The position numbers and the translations under genes are program-made. Under the pieces are notes generated by a model. The model worked only from the letters and a program-made list of their open reading frames with translations, had not been told where the DNA came from and did not search any database. A stretch of 60,000 bases of DNA from the NCBI RefSeq assembly GCF_037975245.1, contig NC_092573.1, positions 7,428,501-7,488,500 on the forward strand, written 5' to 3'. The stretch is from Apostichopus japonicus. Lineage: Eukaryota; Echinodermata; Holothuroidea; Aspidochirotida; Stichopodidae. Shown one piece after another: positions 9,870 to 22,387 of this stretch; position 1 is the first letter of the stretch; each line of letters starts with the position of its first letter.

Positions 9870-12800
9870 CTACTACTAGTGGTGGATTACAACTAGGCTA
9901 ATCTTACTATACTACTAACACAACTTGTAGGTAACCGAAGCTTAACCCTACAGTAGCAAGTGTGACCCAGGTCTGAAAACTCTTCCTGAATTTATTGAAA
10001 TCATATAGGCATAGTAAAAGGGGAAACAAAATTTAACAGGACCTAAGACTTTATTATACTTAGGCCTAGGCTAGGTTAAAACCGATGTTTTAAATACTAG
10101 TTTTAGTTACAAGACCGGCTATCTCTGCAGCCTTGGTTACCGCTTATATCATCAACTCATGGTGAAAGATGTTTTTTCAAAATCCTATATCCTGAATGCC
10201 ACTGAACCAGAAGTATAAAATCCATGGAAGACTGCTCAATAAACACCACACAAGAGACTGGCTATATTGGCAAGATCAGGTTGACATTCAGTGTTCACAT
10301 GCATTGGGACACCCTGATAAACCTCTGTGCAACTGTTGTGACTGAATGGGAAAGATTCTTCTACAAAAAATTAGGCCTCTAGACAGAAAGTCATAGACGA
10401 AAAACACTATACTGATCATCCAATTGTTATCATTATATTATTTTTATATTATATGATATTTAGTTTGGATTTGTAACCAAACAATTCCCTCTACGATTTG
10501 AAGAATTTGTTGGCTCTTTTGAGGAATATGTACAGTGAAACCTTTAAATATATAACAGTTTAAAATAATTTGATCTGACATTTCACACTTATGAGTGTCT
10601 CTGTGCATCCTAATTACAATGTTGTTTCAATTGTACTGTACACAAACAGTTAACAGACTGCATCTATTACAGAGAATATTGTGTTGAAGACATCTGTTAT
10701 TGCTTTTAAGATATACTTTAAAGACACTGGAAGCTTTCTGCAGATGTTTACTCTGGCTAAACTTGCATGGATGTGTGTAATCATTTACTTATATGTCTGT
10801 GGTTTTGTTTATCAACACTGGATACACATGCAATAAAAAAATTATTATGCATGCCTCTGTGATTCACTAAAGTTAAATACATTAAAAGTAAAATCCTCAG
10901 AGATGTGGGTGTGCTTTTTTTGTTAGTAAGGGAATAGAAGCTAACTTGATAACCACATTAATCTTAAGTATCAACATGTACTATTTCAAATCTGATTTGG
11001 CAGTCAACTCACAGTCGACTATTCTGCAAACTGGTATGACATAAACAACACTTGACAACTTTTGTCATAAGTGCTTAGATAAGTCTTTGATACAATGGTA
11101 CACTTCCATAAGATTACCAGGCACTAGGGTGAAACAATTAGTGTTAGACTCATAACATTAATCATATATCAGGAAGATCTAGACTCATTACATTAATCAT
11201 ATATCAGGAAGATCTAATGGCCTAATTTTCAGATCCTTCATCAACGTTTAGAGTAAAGGGTATGTGGACCTAGGTCTCATGACCTTTCTTGGGTTCATAC
11301 ATGCAGTAACACCTTAAGGTATTAGTGGTATGTTACTAGAAACTGTGTATATTAACTGTATAATAATACACAATATGTGTCTTCTCATTGCAGACTACTG
11401 TATTTGAATAACACTTACCTCCATTTAACAAACATTTGGAAATCCCTGAAGTACCAAGAAGCATAATTGAGGGAAATCATTACAATTTTTATACTAGTCT
11501 ACTGTAGTTATAACCTGTTTTGGCGAAAGGTTTATAGTGGCACAAGACACTCTTACAGCCCTCATAATAAAGAAGAAATCAATAATTGCATGGTTATCTA
11601 TCATTTTGGTATTTTAGTCATTTTTGTCATGACACAAATAGCTGCTGAGGTCCTTAGACTTTGTTGTTATATGTTCTAAAAAAGACTAACAAGGAAGACT
11701 ATATCAGGAATCATGCAGCTAATGGCTCTGTTCAAATTGAACTAATGCAAATTCCTATAGATCTGCTTTTTATCTAGCAGACTGCCCTCTATTAGTAAAT
11801 TTGTAATCATGCTTGGGGACATATTCTCTAACACTTCCTTTAAAATAACCTCATCTGTCATTCCAGATGACTCATGTGAGTTTGGTTGGTTATTTGTAGA
11901 ACCATATGGATGTTTCAGTTGTGTTAATGATTAGAGGGATACATGCCATTTGACTGAGAATGTCATAATTTGATTAAGAAATCACTCCTACCTTTATCGC
12001 TGCTGACACAACAATATCACTCCTACCTTTACTGTTGCTGACTGTGCTGACACAACAATGTTTCACACTCCATACTGAACTCATGTATATCAATCCTTCC
12101 AGAGTTGTTTGTGTAATGGTCACCTAGTTTCTTGTTTTTATAGGGACTAGAATTACTCAGTATCAAGTGATTAAATTGCAGCATCAGTCATTTATGTATC
12201 AGGTGAGCAAATCTCTCATCCTGTTTCTGGATAAAGTTGAAAGACATGTTGGCCAACTGATAAAGTAACATGTGAAGGGACAGGATTATGGCAGGAATAA
12301 CTCTGTAAAGAATACACATGTACAATCTATATAATGTGTTTTAAAGTGTACTGCCGAAAGCTTATATATTTGAATTGTTTAAGTTTTAGTTTCCTCAGCT
12401 GTTAATGAGTTTTGCTGGAGAATAACAGTCCTCTTTCACAGAAACTGATTGATAGTTGGCTGATGTGGAATGCCATATATTGTGTGTGCATTGCTAGGAT
12501 CTTATAAACTAACAGTTAATAAAGTGAAAGTGCCTGTTTAGTGTAAGGTTACATTAGCCGTCAGTTTACTGCAAAGGTCATTGAGTTCAGGAGCACCGTA
12601 ATTTGAAAGGGGAAGTTTTTTTTTAATATGAGCCGAAAGTACATAGAAACATCTTCCATGTCAGGGAGATTTCTAGGGTAATTCCAGTGCATTATGTAAG
12701 AGTGACAAATGAAGCAAATGTGTTATCATGACAGTGAGCAATTTACATCCAAGTAACCTGTACTACAAAATTATAGACCAAATATATGTTATAGTCATGA

Positions 12801-15540
12801 AAGGTTCCCGTCCTGCTAAACCTCACACAATAATTATCATTCAAGTTTGTAAATATAGCAGGAAGTCTGAAAGTATTGTTTTGTCAAAGGTTACAAAAAT
12901 ATAGTACAAAGTGCAACAATTTTTTCTTAGAACTGCAAAATTTGGGGGTAAGCAGCTAAATTTGTGCAAACAGGAACTGAAATTTTCTCTTCTTGCTTTG
13001 CTCTGGCTACATTGACTATTGATTTGACCAGAAAACGGAAGTACTTGTTCATGCAGGAGTGATCAACAATTAGTCCCATATAATAATAATAATATAAATA
13101 ATATTAGCTATCACTGTTGTGTTATAGCTACAGTATAGTGTAAGCTTCAATGCTACACCTGGATGCTGATCATTATCGTCATGGTTACTGTTATTTTTGT
13201 AATTGTGTTATTATATTGTTAAATATACTTTTATTATTGTTGTTGTTATCATTATTATTATCATTATTCCAATACATTTAGCATTGTAATTGCAGTGGAA
13301 CTCTCTAACATTCTGCAAACAATGCAATCTCCAATAATTTCAGATTGTTTAAAAGACCTTGGGCCGTGGGCGTAAACATTCTTCTTGGATCATTGCAATG
13401 ATGATGTGGTGCTTCGAATATGCTCATATACATGGCGTAAGATTTGAGAGCTATGCACATTGGCAAGAGTGCTAAAAAATAATCAAAAATTATCTTTGCA
13501 ATCATATTGTACACATCTTCACTTTATCAGTTGATTTATCATGCACAAATTTATTCTCCTAATAATGCTGTGCAAATATTATCATTGAATCATTTTAAAA
13601 TTGAGGTTTTGGTACGTGTCCTATCAAAAGTTAAAGATAGATCATAAAAGAGTCATATTGAAAGACCTTTTATTACTTGGACTTCATCGACCTGTTAGAA
13701 GAAGTGGCTCCAGTACTTGAAGGTTTCTATTGGTTGCAGCTATAAATATGTTTGTTTTAGTGAGATAGTAGCAGATCGCATTGTTACAGCTGTGATTGAT
13801 CAAAGCTTACAAGTGTACATACTACAATACACATATACAGTATATATCTGTAATGGTAAATCTGCTTTTGCAAGCTGTGGAAAAGTTCAATGCAATCATA
13901 GACAGTCTATTCGTCTGGTAAAAAAGAGGTTTGTTTGCAACTGAAACCAAAAGTGAACAGCTTGCATTCATAAGTAATTAGCTCCGGATATAACTATATA
14001 ACTTGCTTGCACACTTGCACTACTGTAGTATCAAAACCATGATTATAGTACACCAAAAGTTCGAACAATGGGTGTTTATTGGCTGCACTGAGTTCTTATG
14101 AGGGTGATTGATTTCTTGAGCCAACATACCTGGAGAGTTTTTTTGTGGAAATGAGAGGGATGCAGCAGTTCAGAGTCAGACTATAAGTAGCCACAGTATA
14201 GAACAACACAGCAACACTAGTTGATGGACTGTACTAGTGTACTGTACAGATCAACAGAAAAGTGTGGTATGTAACAATTACATACAAGTAAATACTATAT
14301 TCAGGACTTGTACAGATCTAACCAAAGAAAGACAAGGTATGTACAGTAGTCATGTATGAATTCTGCAGTAAACTTACTATGGTAGTGTGCAGATACAGTA
14401 GGTATGCAGAAAAGTAAGGTATCACCAGAGATCAGGCCAAGTAGTATGTATTCACATATTTTGTAGCAATTTTAAGAAATATATTGTTTGTCATTATAAG
14501 ATACTGGAAATACTATGGTTACATGCACAAAACCTTCTATAGACATTTTCACATTTTTGCAGCGTTTTGCTCACTTTTGCATGGCGTTGTCGTATGCGAT
14601 ACCAAATAAGTATGTTACCTTGGTGCATGTATGCCAAATTTCCAATCGTAACATATATATTATAGTATAATTGCACCAACATGGTGTCATTATGAATTAA
14701 TAGGTCAAATTATTGCTAGATTCATGCAGAACAGCAAGTTATAAAGCAATCATGTTTCAACAAGTGTTTCCGATGGAATATGGGGTATATATACTTTAAT
14801 TTCATAGGATAACTATTCATTTAGTGTTTACCTTAGTAGCTGCTTCTGAGATACAGTATGTGTGCCATACTTAGTATTAATAATACAGTACTACTGATTA
14901 GCTATACCGAATGGGTATACTGTACAGTATATATGTATAATTGGTAGACCACTTCTGTGCAGAAACACTGAGAAATGGTTACTTGGTTATGGTGCATAAA
15001 TATTAAATGCTTTAATGTTGGTATGAGAATGGTATAGCCACCTTCATTTATTGAAATTTCCCGCAGAAGTGAGTTTCTGACATAATTGGTTACAACAGAA
15101 TTGGCCAAATAAGAGGATAACTTGGATAGGTGTAAACCAACATTGATTGAATGAATTTTATTACTGTATACAAAAAAAGAAAAAGAAAGAAACAAAACTT
15201 ATGGCCATATCTATTGCAACACTGTTACAGTAACTATGTTATTTCTTACTTAGTTTCATGCATATTTTACAGTATGTACACTGCCCCTATCAGTGGAAAA
15301 TGGAACTGTCCTTGGATATTTATGCTAAACTGCAGAACTATGCACAAAATAACACCTACTTCATGCAACCTGTATTGATATCCTTGGCTAAAAAGAAAGT
15401 TAAGATGCCCAAAAAATAGGCTTCATTTCAGGCTGTTTGTTGTGTAAAGTTTTCGAGTGTAAAACATCATTTTATGCAGCCTATATGGAACTACACACAC
15501 AGTGCAGCATTAGTCTGTTGCCAATTGGAAATGACAGATC
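9870..15540. other. Intergenic, no gene seen
   Basis: The region is AT-rich. A 35-bp direct duplication lies at 11146-11215 and a short one at about 11987-12060. ATT/ATA microsatellite runs occur near 13080-13105 and 13235-13268. Open frames are short and have no recognisable product. Confidence 0.55.
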
Positions 15541-15550
15541 CGGCATATTT

Positions 15551-16408
15551 GGTTACTTGCCGCAGGCAGGCAAGTAACCTACAGTATGCAGTCAAGTTGG
15601 CGTGGTTGCGTGTGTAGGTGTGTGCGTAGGTGTGTGTATGTACAGTATGTGACGCCCTAGATTATACACGATATCTCAAGATAGGTAATATCAGTTCTCA
15701 TATTTGGCATGTGGCTTTCCCATATCTAGTATAAGAACCCTATTGTTTTTGGGTGGAGGTCAAAGGTCATTTGGAGTCAGCAGCAGGTAAAACGTAAGTA
15801 TCTCCAGAACCTGAACAATAAAGGATCTTACATATATGCATAGGATAGCCTTTTGTAGTGTAAAGATTCTACACAACTTGGTGTAGGTTAAAAGTCATTT
15901 AAGGTCATCAGAGGTCAAACCCTGAAAACCTTGTAAGCACAATATATCAAGATAGGGAACTTCATATTCGATATGGCTTCCCTATAATGAGTACAAGATC
16001 CCTAATGAATATGATGGAGGTCACAGGTCAGTTAAGGTCAGCAGTTGCCAAAATGTGAAAACTATGTATCTCTCAAAGACCAAACTTTCTTCATAGTTTT
16101 ATGCAGGTCAAATGTCATATGGAGTCAACAGAGATGAAACCTGAAAACATTGTAAACATGATATCTCAAGAAGGGAATATTGACAGTCATATTATAATCA
16201 TTTGACAAAACTTCTATGATCTCTAGGGAGTACACTGGTTCCTTTAGAGCAATCGGGGTCACTGGTAATGATCCTTTTGACAGTTTTGTGTTTTAATCCT
16301 TCATCTAATGATGATTCAGAAGAATTTTTGAAGCATTAATTCCCAAGTAGCAGTTCCCTGATAAACATTCTGCAAGACATTCTGCATATACTGTCAAGTC
16401 AAGTAACC
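15551..16408. repeat. Dispersed repeat with DR1-like motifs and hairpin end
   Basis: The repeat opens with an 11-bp perfect inverted repeat (ggttacttgcc / ggcaagtaacc, 15551-15579) and ends near a second 'caagtaacc' at 16400-16408. Inside are two to three diverged units with 'atctcaagataggg' and 'ggaggtcaaaggtcatt'. Relatives without the hairpin occur at about 18550-18800, 19585-19615 and 26560-27060. Confidence 0.6.
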
Positions 16409-19400
16409 CCTGGGAGGGTCTTCACTCTGGTTCTTAAAAGGCTTTCAATTGGTTGGTATCAAGTCCAATTGAAAGAATTGACGAATGAACATCAATTTTA
16501 TTATGCCCTTTGTAATGGCTCCTACACAGAAGTGATAGATGCTTGTTTGTGGGAATTGTTTCTGTAAAAATTGAGGGCTGTCGAATAATGTGGTGTAGTA
16601 TTTACCATGCACTTCAATGGGATGTTTGGACTTGAACTTCCGAAGTGTGTTTCTTTGAGCCCCCAGTCCTGATGGGTGCACGAGGAGAAAAGAGGAGAAA
16701 CTTTAAGAAAAAATTTAAGAGGAAACTATTGTATCTATCAAATATCGCATGAACCACTGAAATCAGCAGTCAAGCGTTTAAGTCAATTGCAGTAGAAAAA
16801 TGTCTCTGGTAAATGCATATAGGCTTTAAGATGACATTGTTTCAATCAGTTAGGGTATTGCACAGGGACTTGCATTAAGGAATCGATGTGGCCTTCAAAC
16901 ATTTATTCACAGTTTGTTATTACTAAATATTCAGCTAAGCTGATGTAAGCTCATGAAAAATTGAAAATACATGCTCAGTCCATCAATCCAATACTGCAAA
17001 AGGAAATTTCAGTAAGTACCTTCCAAAAATCAGTTTAAAACCAACTTGAGATTGTCAGGCTTTGTCAGTATTTGAGCTGTGCACCCATCAATACATATCA
17101 GTCATCATACATGGGTGATAACTGACATTTGTTGAAAGGGTCATGTAATAAACCATGCTTGTATTTATTAACCCTTGACATTTAGGCTCCAGTGATGACT
17201 GACTGATGGTTTCATGAAATGAAAGATGTACAGTTTCCTTTTTAAAGTGATCTTCTCCTTCTCTGCAAGTCTTTGACAGGAAACTTCAAGTGAATCTTCT
17301 TCCTTTGTTTCCAGAACTATTGTCTGTAGGTTTCTAGCTCTATAGATAATGTGTGCAGCTTGCCTTTTACATGTTTGAAATGGTGGGTGTCATCATTGCT
17401 GTCATCATTGAAAACACACAAGTTTCACAACCATTGATGGAATTTTCATTTTGAGATCCGTACAGCAATTCTTTCAATCTGTATTGCTATTGCACATTGT
17501 GGATGGTTTATCATTAAAACCCTCAGTCAATAATAAGAGCAGATTGGAAAGGGATATCAGCTATTTTGCTTGTAACCTGAGGCAAGAAACTTTTGGTTTT
17601 AGTAGACTCCATTGTGGAGCTCCCCTGTGAAGTAATAAACTCATTGCTGATCATCGTTTCCAGTACAGTGGTTTAGTTTCTTTGGGATGACTGGATATTT
17701 CTTTTTCCTTTCTCCAGTGGACTATTTTAATTGAAGTGAATTCACTCGCATGATAGATTCAAGTGAGCATTGAAAAGAAGTGTGCAACTGGAATGACTTT
17801 AGGTAGGTTATTACTTACATGTAGATATATATGTGGTAGGCCTTACACACTAGACTCATGTGTGAATGCTGTACTTTCTAGTTTTATTTGGGCTTTCAGT
17901 AGAAAAGTATCCCGTTTTAATTGGACAACAGTTAGCTGCATGACAAGGCCGAATTTAAAAATTCTTTTCTGAACATGTTCTTTTTATTCACGTTAACACA
18001 GCATGTACTGTGTCAATCCAAGATATTGTAGTATGATTTTCAACAATCTCATCTTTGACAAATTATTGGGAATTGAAGTATAATGTGTTATTTTAGACCA
18101 TAAAAGTTCTTCTTATAATTTTTTTGTGGTATTCGGAGAGGTTAATTGAATAAGTTGAGAGGTAAGCCAGCCTCTTCAGTGACGTGAGGCTTAGTTGTTT
18201 AAAAGGTACAGTAATTTCTCAAAACAAAAAGTGGTATTAATGTTTAACATGCAGAAATGTTACTGTAGTTGCATGGGTTGTAGACATGCATGGCTGTTAA
18301 AATCCTCCAATAATATTTGTACACAGCTACTGTAGGGAATGAGTTATCCAGTGTATTCCTTAGTTTAAGACAGTTGATAAGTGTATTAATGTATGTGATT
18401 TAGGATACTGTATATACTATACTATCAAGCTATCCACAGATATGGTTAAAGGAGTTTATTGATTCCTTTTCGAATGCAGAAGGAATCTATGCGATGGTGA
18501 TGGCGTGTGCATGCACACTTGCTCGTAAATTACTCAAACTTGAGATTCAGAAGGATAACTGGGGTATATACATACAGTATCATATTTGGTATGTTGGTTC
18601 CTCTAAGGTAAAACTGTTTGGGATTGTTGTTGGTATTGGTCAAAGGTCATTTGAGATCAGCACAGGTCAAAGTCTGAAAACATTGTACACACAATATCTC
18701 AAGTAGTAGAAATTTGGTGTGTAGCTAGCTGTTGGTGAATAGACGATAGGTAGTGTTTTCCATGAATGTCAAAGGTCAGGTGGAAGAAGAGGGTAGCTCT
18801 CATTGATTAGTAATTTAGTCAAGGAAATGGATACTGCATATTTAATAAGCTCATCACTAGCAATGCTAATTCAAGTAACATTATCTTGTAATTAAATATT
18901 TCTAATAATGAATGATTTTGAAGGAACTGTTGTAACTTAAGCACTCCTATACATGAAATCAATTTACATAACAGGTAACTCCTATGCTTACCTTTACCAG
19001 TTAAGTGCCTCCTCTACTGTGTGTAAAATAGGTAACTGTTTGCTTACCTTTACAAGTATTCTACAAGTATTCTAATTTTTGCCAGCCCAGAGCTGATTCT
19101 ATTGCGCAGAATGTTTTTCCTGGAGTTCCTTTAACTGTTGGCGGACCTGATAATATTTGACCTGAAGTTCTCATTCTCATTCTGCATCTTCTCATATTCG
19201 TCTTCTAATATTCGATTAGTAAAAGTCATGCAAATGGATATTGCATAATTTATAAGCCCATCACTAGCACTCAAGTAATAATATCTTGTAGTTATTTTGT
19301 AATAAAGACTGGATTTGAAGGAAGCACTCCTATAACATGAAGTCGATTTATACAACAGGTCACTCATGTGCTAACCTACTGTGAGAAAGAGAATAACATG

Positions 19401-20650
19401 ATGAAACCAGTTGATAACATTTTATTTTCTAAAGCTAAGAGAGAAAAGAACTGTTTAGGAAACAGCTTACGGTATCTACTGTGCTCTCAGTCTGTTCTCA
19501 TCTCAGTTCGCCTTGAGCAGTTAGAAGTTTCATCAGATGTCATATTGACATACATGACTTTAGTACAAGAGCCCAGTAATTCTTTGTGAAGGTCAAAGCT
19601 CATTTGAGGTCTGCAAGGGGGAAGTGTTAAAATCTTAAAAGTACAGTAGCTTCATAATTTTTTTTTTTTCAAGTTGAGACTTCTGGTTTGCTTTTAAAGT
19701 AAATGATTGATTAAGGCTAGCAGAATTCAATCCCGAAAAACTGTTCTTCTTAGTAAGGAAGTGGCCAGTAATAAGCGTTGGGTTTCAGCATGACATTTTA
19801 TGCCAAGGACATGGTGTACAGGAAAGCACATAATTGGTGAGATCTTAATTGATAGTGTTGTCATGAAATTGAAACTGATTTGCATTTTATGAATCTAATT
19901 AGTAACTCCTGAAAGTTTACACCATGTCAGGGTAATATTTCATTGTTCTCACTGTCTTGGTATACATCCATGCTCTCACCATACTTAATTGGTACCGTAC
20001 AAGTTTAAGATGTTATTTAAGATGTCATAATTTGTATTTAAGTTTAGAAACCAGTCTAATCATGTGTTATTTTCTAGGCTATAGAAAGTAAACAATCTGG
20101 TGCTGCAGCCAGCTAAATATTATTTAATATTTTGGTATCATGCATAATATAGTGGCTACTTCATGTATAAATGTTTCAATGAGAGTTTGCAACCAATTTA
20201 TGTTGATGTGGTTTGTTTTAAATAATTGAGGTTGCATTTCTCACTAAAATGTTGACTGAGTGTAGAACAATAGAACTCATTCATGAAAACATGAATCATT
20301 TTAAACTTTGGTATATTTAGACCTGTATAAGTAAGTATACTAGTTTTGGTTAAAAAAAAACAACAACAATTGGAACACAATGCAACCTTGAAAAGAAAAA
20401 TGGAGAACCCATCAGTTTGAATTCAGTGCCAGTACTATAGAACAGAACACCTTTGTTTGTCCCATAAAGATGGGTAAAAACTGTATAGCCCTCCTATGCC
20501 ATTTTGTTGTGGGCTCTCGATAAATCCTTTATGGCTACCAATCTTGTCACAAAAGCCTGACGTCTTGTAGACCTACCTTTTGAGTGAAATTGTATCTGAG
20601 CATTGTCCATTTATTATGTGCATTGTGACATTGCAAGGTGACTGCAACGT
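16409..20650. other. Intergenic, no gene seen; contains an old duplication
   Basis: No supported gene. Segments at 18822-18992 and 19222-19376 are diverged copies of each other; both carry 'aaatggata.tgcata', 'catcactagca' and 'gcactcctata'. They lie about 390 bp apart. A related piece of the 'aggtcatttgaggtca' family lies at about 18550-18800. Confidence 0.55.
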
Positions 20651-20653
20651 CTA

Positions 20654-20685
20654 ACCAGGGAGCTGTTATGGAACAACTCCCTGGT
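20654..20685. repeat. Short near-perfect hairpin
   Basis: The arms are accagggagctgtt and aacaactccctggt, with a 4-base loop (atgg) and one mismatch. It could be a fragment of a dispersed foldback repeat. Confidence 0.7.
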
Positions 20686-20928
20686 CTAACCTTGTGTGCC
20701 AGGTGTACATTACTGTACATGTTTTCAATCTCGAAACTTTGTTGCAAAGAAGAAAAGGTCAGTCTATATAACAAATTAGAGGCCCTGTTTACATATTGAT
20801 ATTTTTGGACCATAACAGATGCAGTATGTAAACAAACTGTGAAAAGATAAAAATTGATACTGGTCTCTATGGACACTCCTGTACTTTAAAAATTTCAAGG
20901 GGAAGATTGGGTAAAAGTATGTTGGCCT

Positions 20929-20959
20929 GACGTTTCGATCCTAGCAGGATCTTCATCAA
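20929..20959 (-). other. Hammerhead-ribozyme-like core (degenerate)
   Basis: Read on the minus strand: UUGAUGA, A, then a perfect 5-bp stem GAUCC/GGAUC with loop UGCUA, then GAAA-CGUC. This is the order of the hammerhead catalytic core (CUGAUGA, stem II, GAAA), but with C3 changed to U, which should impair cleavage. Such motifs are known in Penelope-like retroelements and retrozymes. I see no reverse transcriptase nearby. Confidence 0.5.
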
Positions 20960-20989
20960 AGGCTAAATGACAAGATTGGAGCAAATACC

Positions 20990-21812
20990 CAACTTTACAA
21001 AGCTGTTATTTTAATATTATATACATAAAGTTAAATCTACTTGGATTCTGACCATTTTGGCAAAGTATTTCCCTTTTAAGTCCTTGTGAGTCATGGCATA
21101 GACATATATTTAACTTGTGTGGTTGCAACTGAAAAGGACCTGTGTGTATTTTCATGTCAAACTCGTACAATTTCATAATCCTTAGTATCTGTTGATAGTT
21201 TGATTCTTGGTTCGACCGTTATCATCTACTCCGCACTCAGTGAGTGTGACTTGCAAACAATTCTCAGTAATACTGCTATACAGTACAAGATTAAGGGAAG
21301 TAAAGAGTTTTGACAGGAAATTACAAATAGACTGTCCCAAATTCCCTTTTGTTGTTGCTTCTTGTTCATAAGTTGTTTGTAAGGTCCATAAACATTGCAC
21401 ACTGTGTTTGACCACATGAACTAATTGGACTTAGGTTGTTCAGCCACTGGCTGCATGGCTGAGTACTGACGGAAAACTTGCATCCCCTCCTCCCACGCCC
21501 TCCCTCCCCTCCCCGGATTTGGTGCAATGAATGTTCTCTAGTACAAGGTATGTTAGTCAAATGCTTAAACCAGCACACAGGCCATCAATGTTTCTTCCTT
21601 GTCTGTGTGGTGTACAGTGCATACTGTGTGTGTGTGTCTGATGTACAGTAAGTATTGTTGACTGTTGATGTAAACTGTTAGATTCTCCATCTCTCTTTAT
21701 GACAGTTGTTACACAAACTGACATTCCTTTGTATGCTGTCAGCTAGCTAATCAAGTGTTCTGTAGATTTTGTTGCCATATATACTGATACAGGTTTATGT
21801 TACCTTTTACAG
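20990..21812. other. 5' flank/intron before the PDZD2 start exon
   Basis: No gene seen. A C-rich run at about 21484-21516 could form a G-quadruplex on the minus strand, and a TG-rich patch lies at about 21628-21640. Confidence 0.5.
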
Positions 21813-22387
21813 ACAATTGATTACATATAGCTGCTAAAGATGCCAATCACAGCAGAAAACTACGATATTATCCAGAAACTGTTGGACAGCTACGAATCTG
21901 AGGCTGCCATCTCAGATGGGGGAGAGCTCTCACAACCTGAGGTGCAGTACACCATCGCCTCCCTCCGTGCCTATGCAACCAAACTCTGTACCCTTCAAGA
22001 AACAAAGCCCAGCTACCAAAATGGCGGATCTGGAGGTCCCGTCCCTCTCAACAGTGAGAGGCAGGAAACTGCTAATCCCGAGATGAAGGACAGGGAGGAA
22101 ATCTGCATCTTTTCTTTTCACTCACCACCGAGAAAGGCCAGAGACTTTGGTCTGATTCTACGACAGGAAACTGGTCATTTGAACAAGACGAATCGCAAAC
22201 TCTGGCGACGAAGTGTGACCTTAGGTTCAGACCAATTCACAGCCCCGGTCAGCTCCGTGGGCCAGATAAGGGTGGAACTGATCTTACCAAAGTCCTACAC
22301 GCAAGAAGATGGCCGCCTGAAGCCTGGCGACGAGATACTGACCATCAATGGACAAGTGTTAGAGAACTGTGATGAGCTCAAGGCTGG
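21813..22387 (+). CDS. pdzd2: PDZD2 start exon: conserved N-terminus and most of PDZ1
   Basis: A probable acceptor (ttttacag) ends at 21812 and leaves 27 bases of 5' UTR. An in-frame TAG at 21828-21830 precedes ATG at 21840, so the start is fixed. MPITAENYDIIQKLLDSYES parallels human 'MPITQDNAVLHLPLLYQWL'. PDZ1 starts around residue 85 (EEICIFSF); DGRLKPGDEILTINGQ is its conserved core. The donor is ctgg|gtaagc. Upstream non-coding exons and the promoter are not located. Confidence 0.93.
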
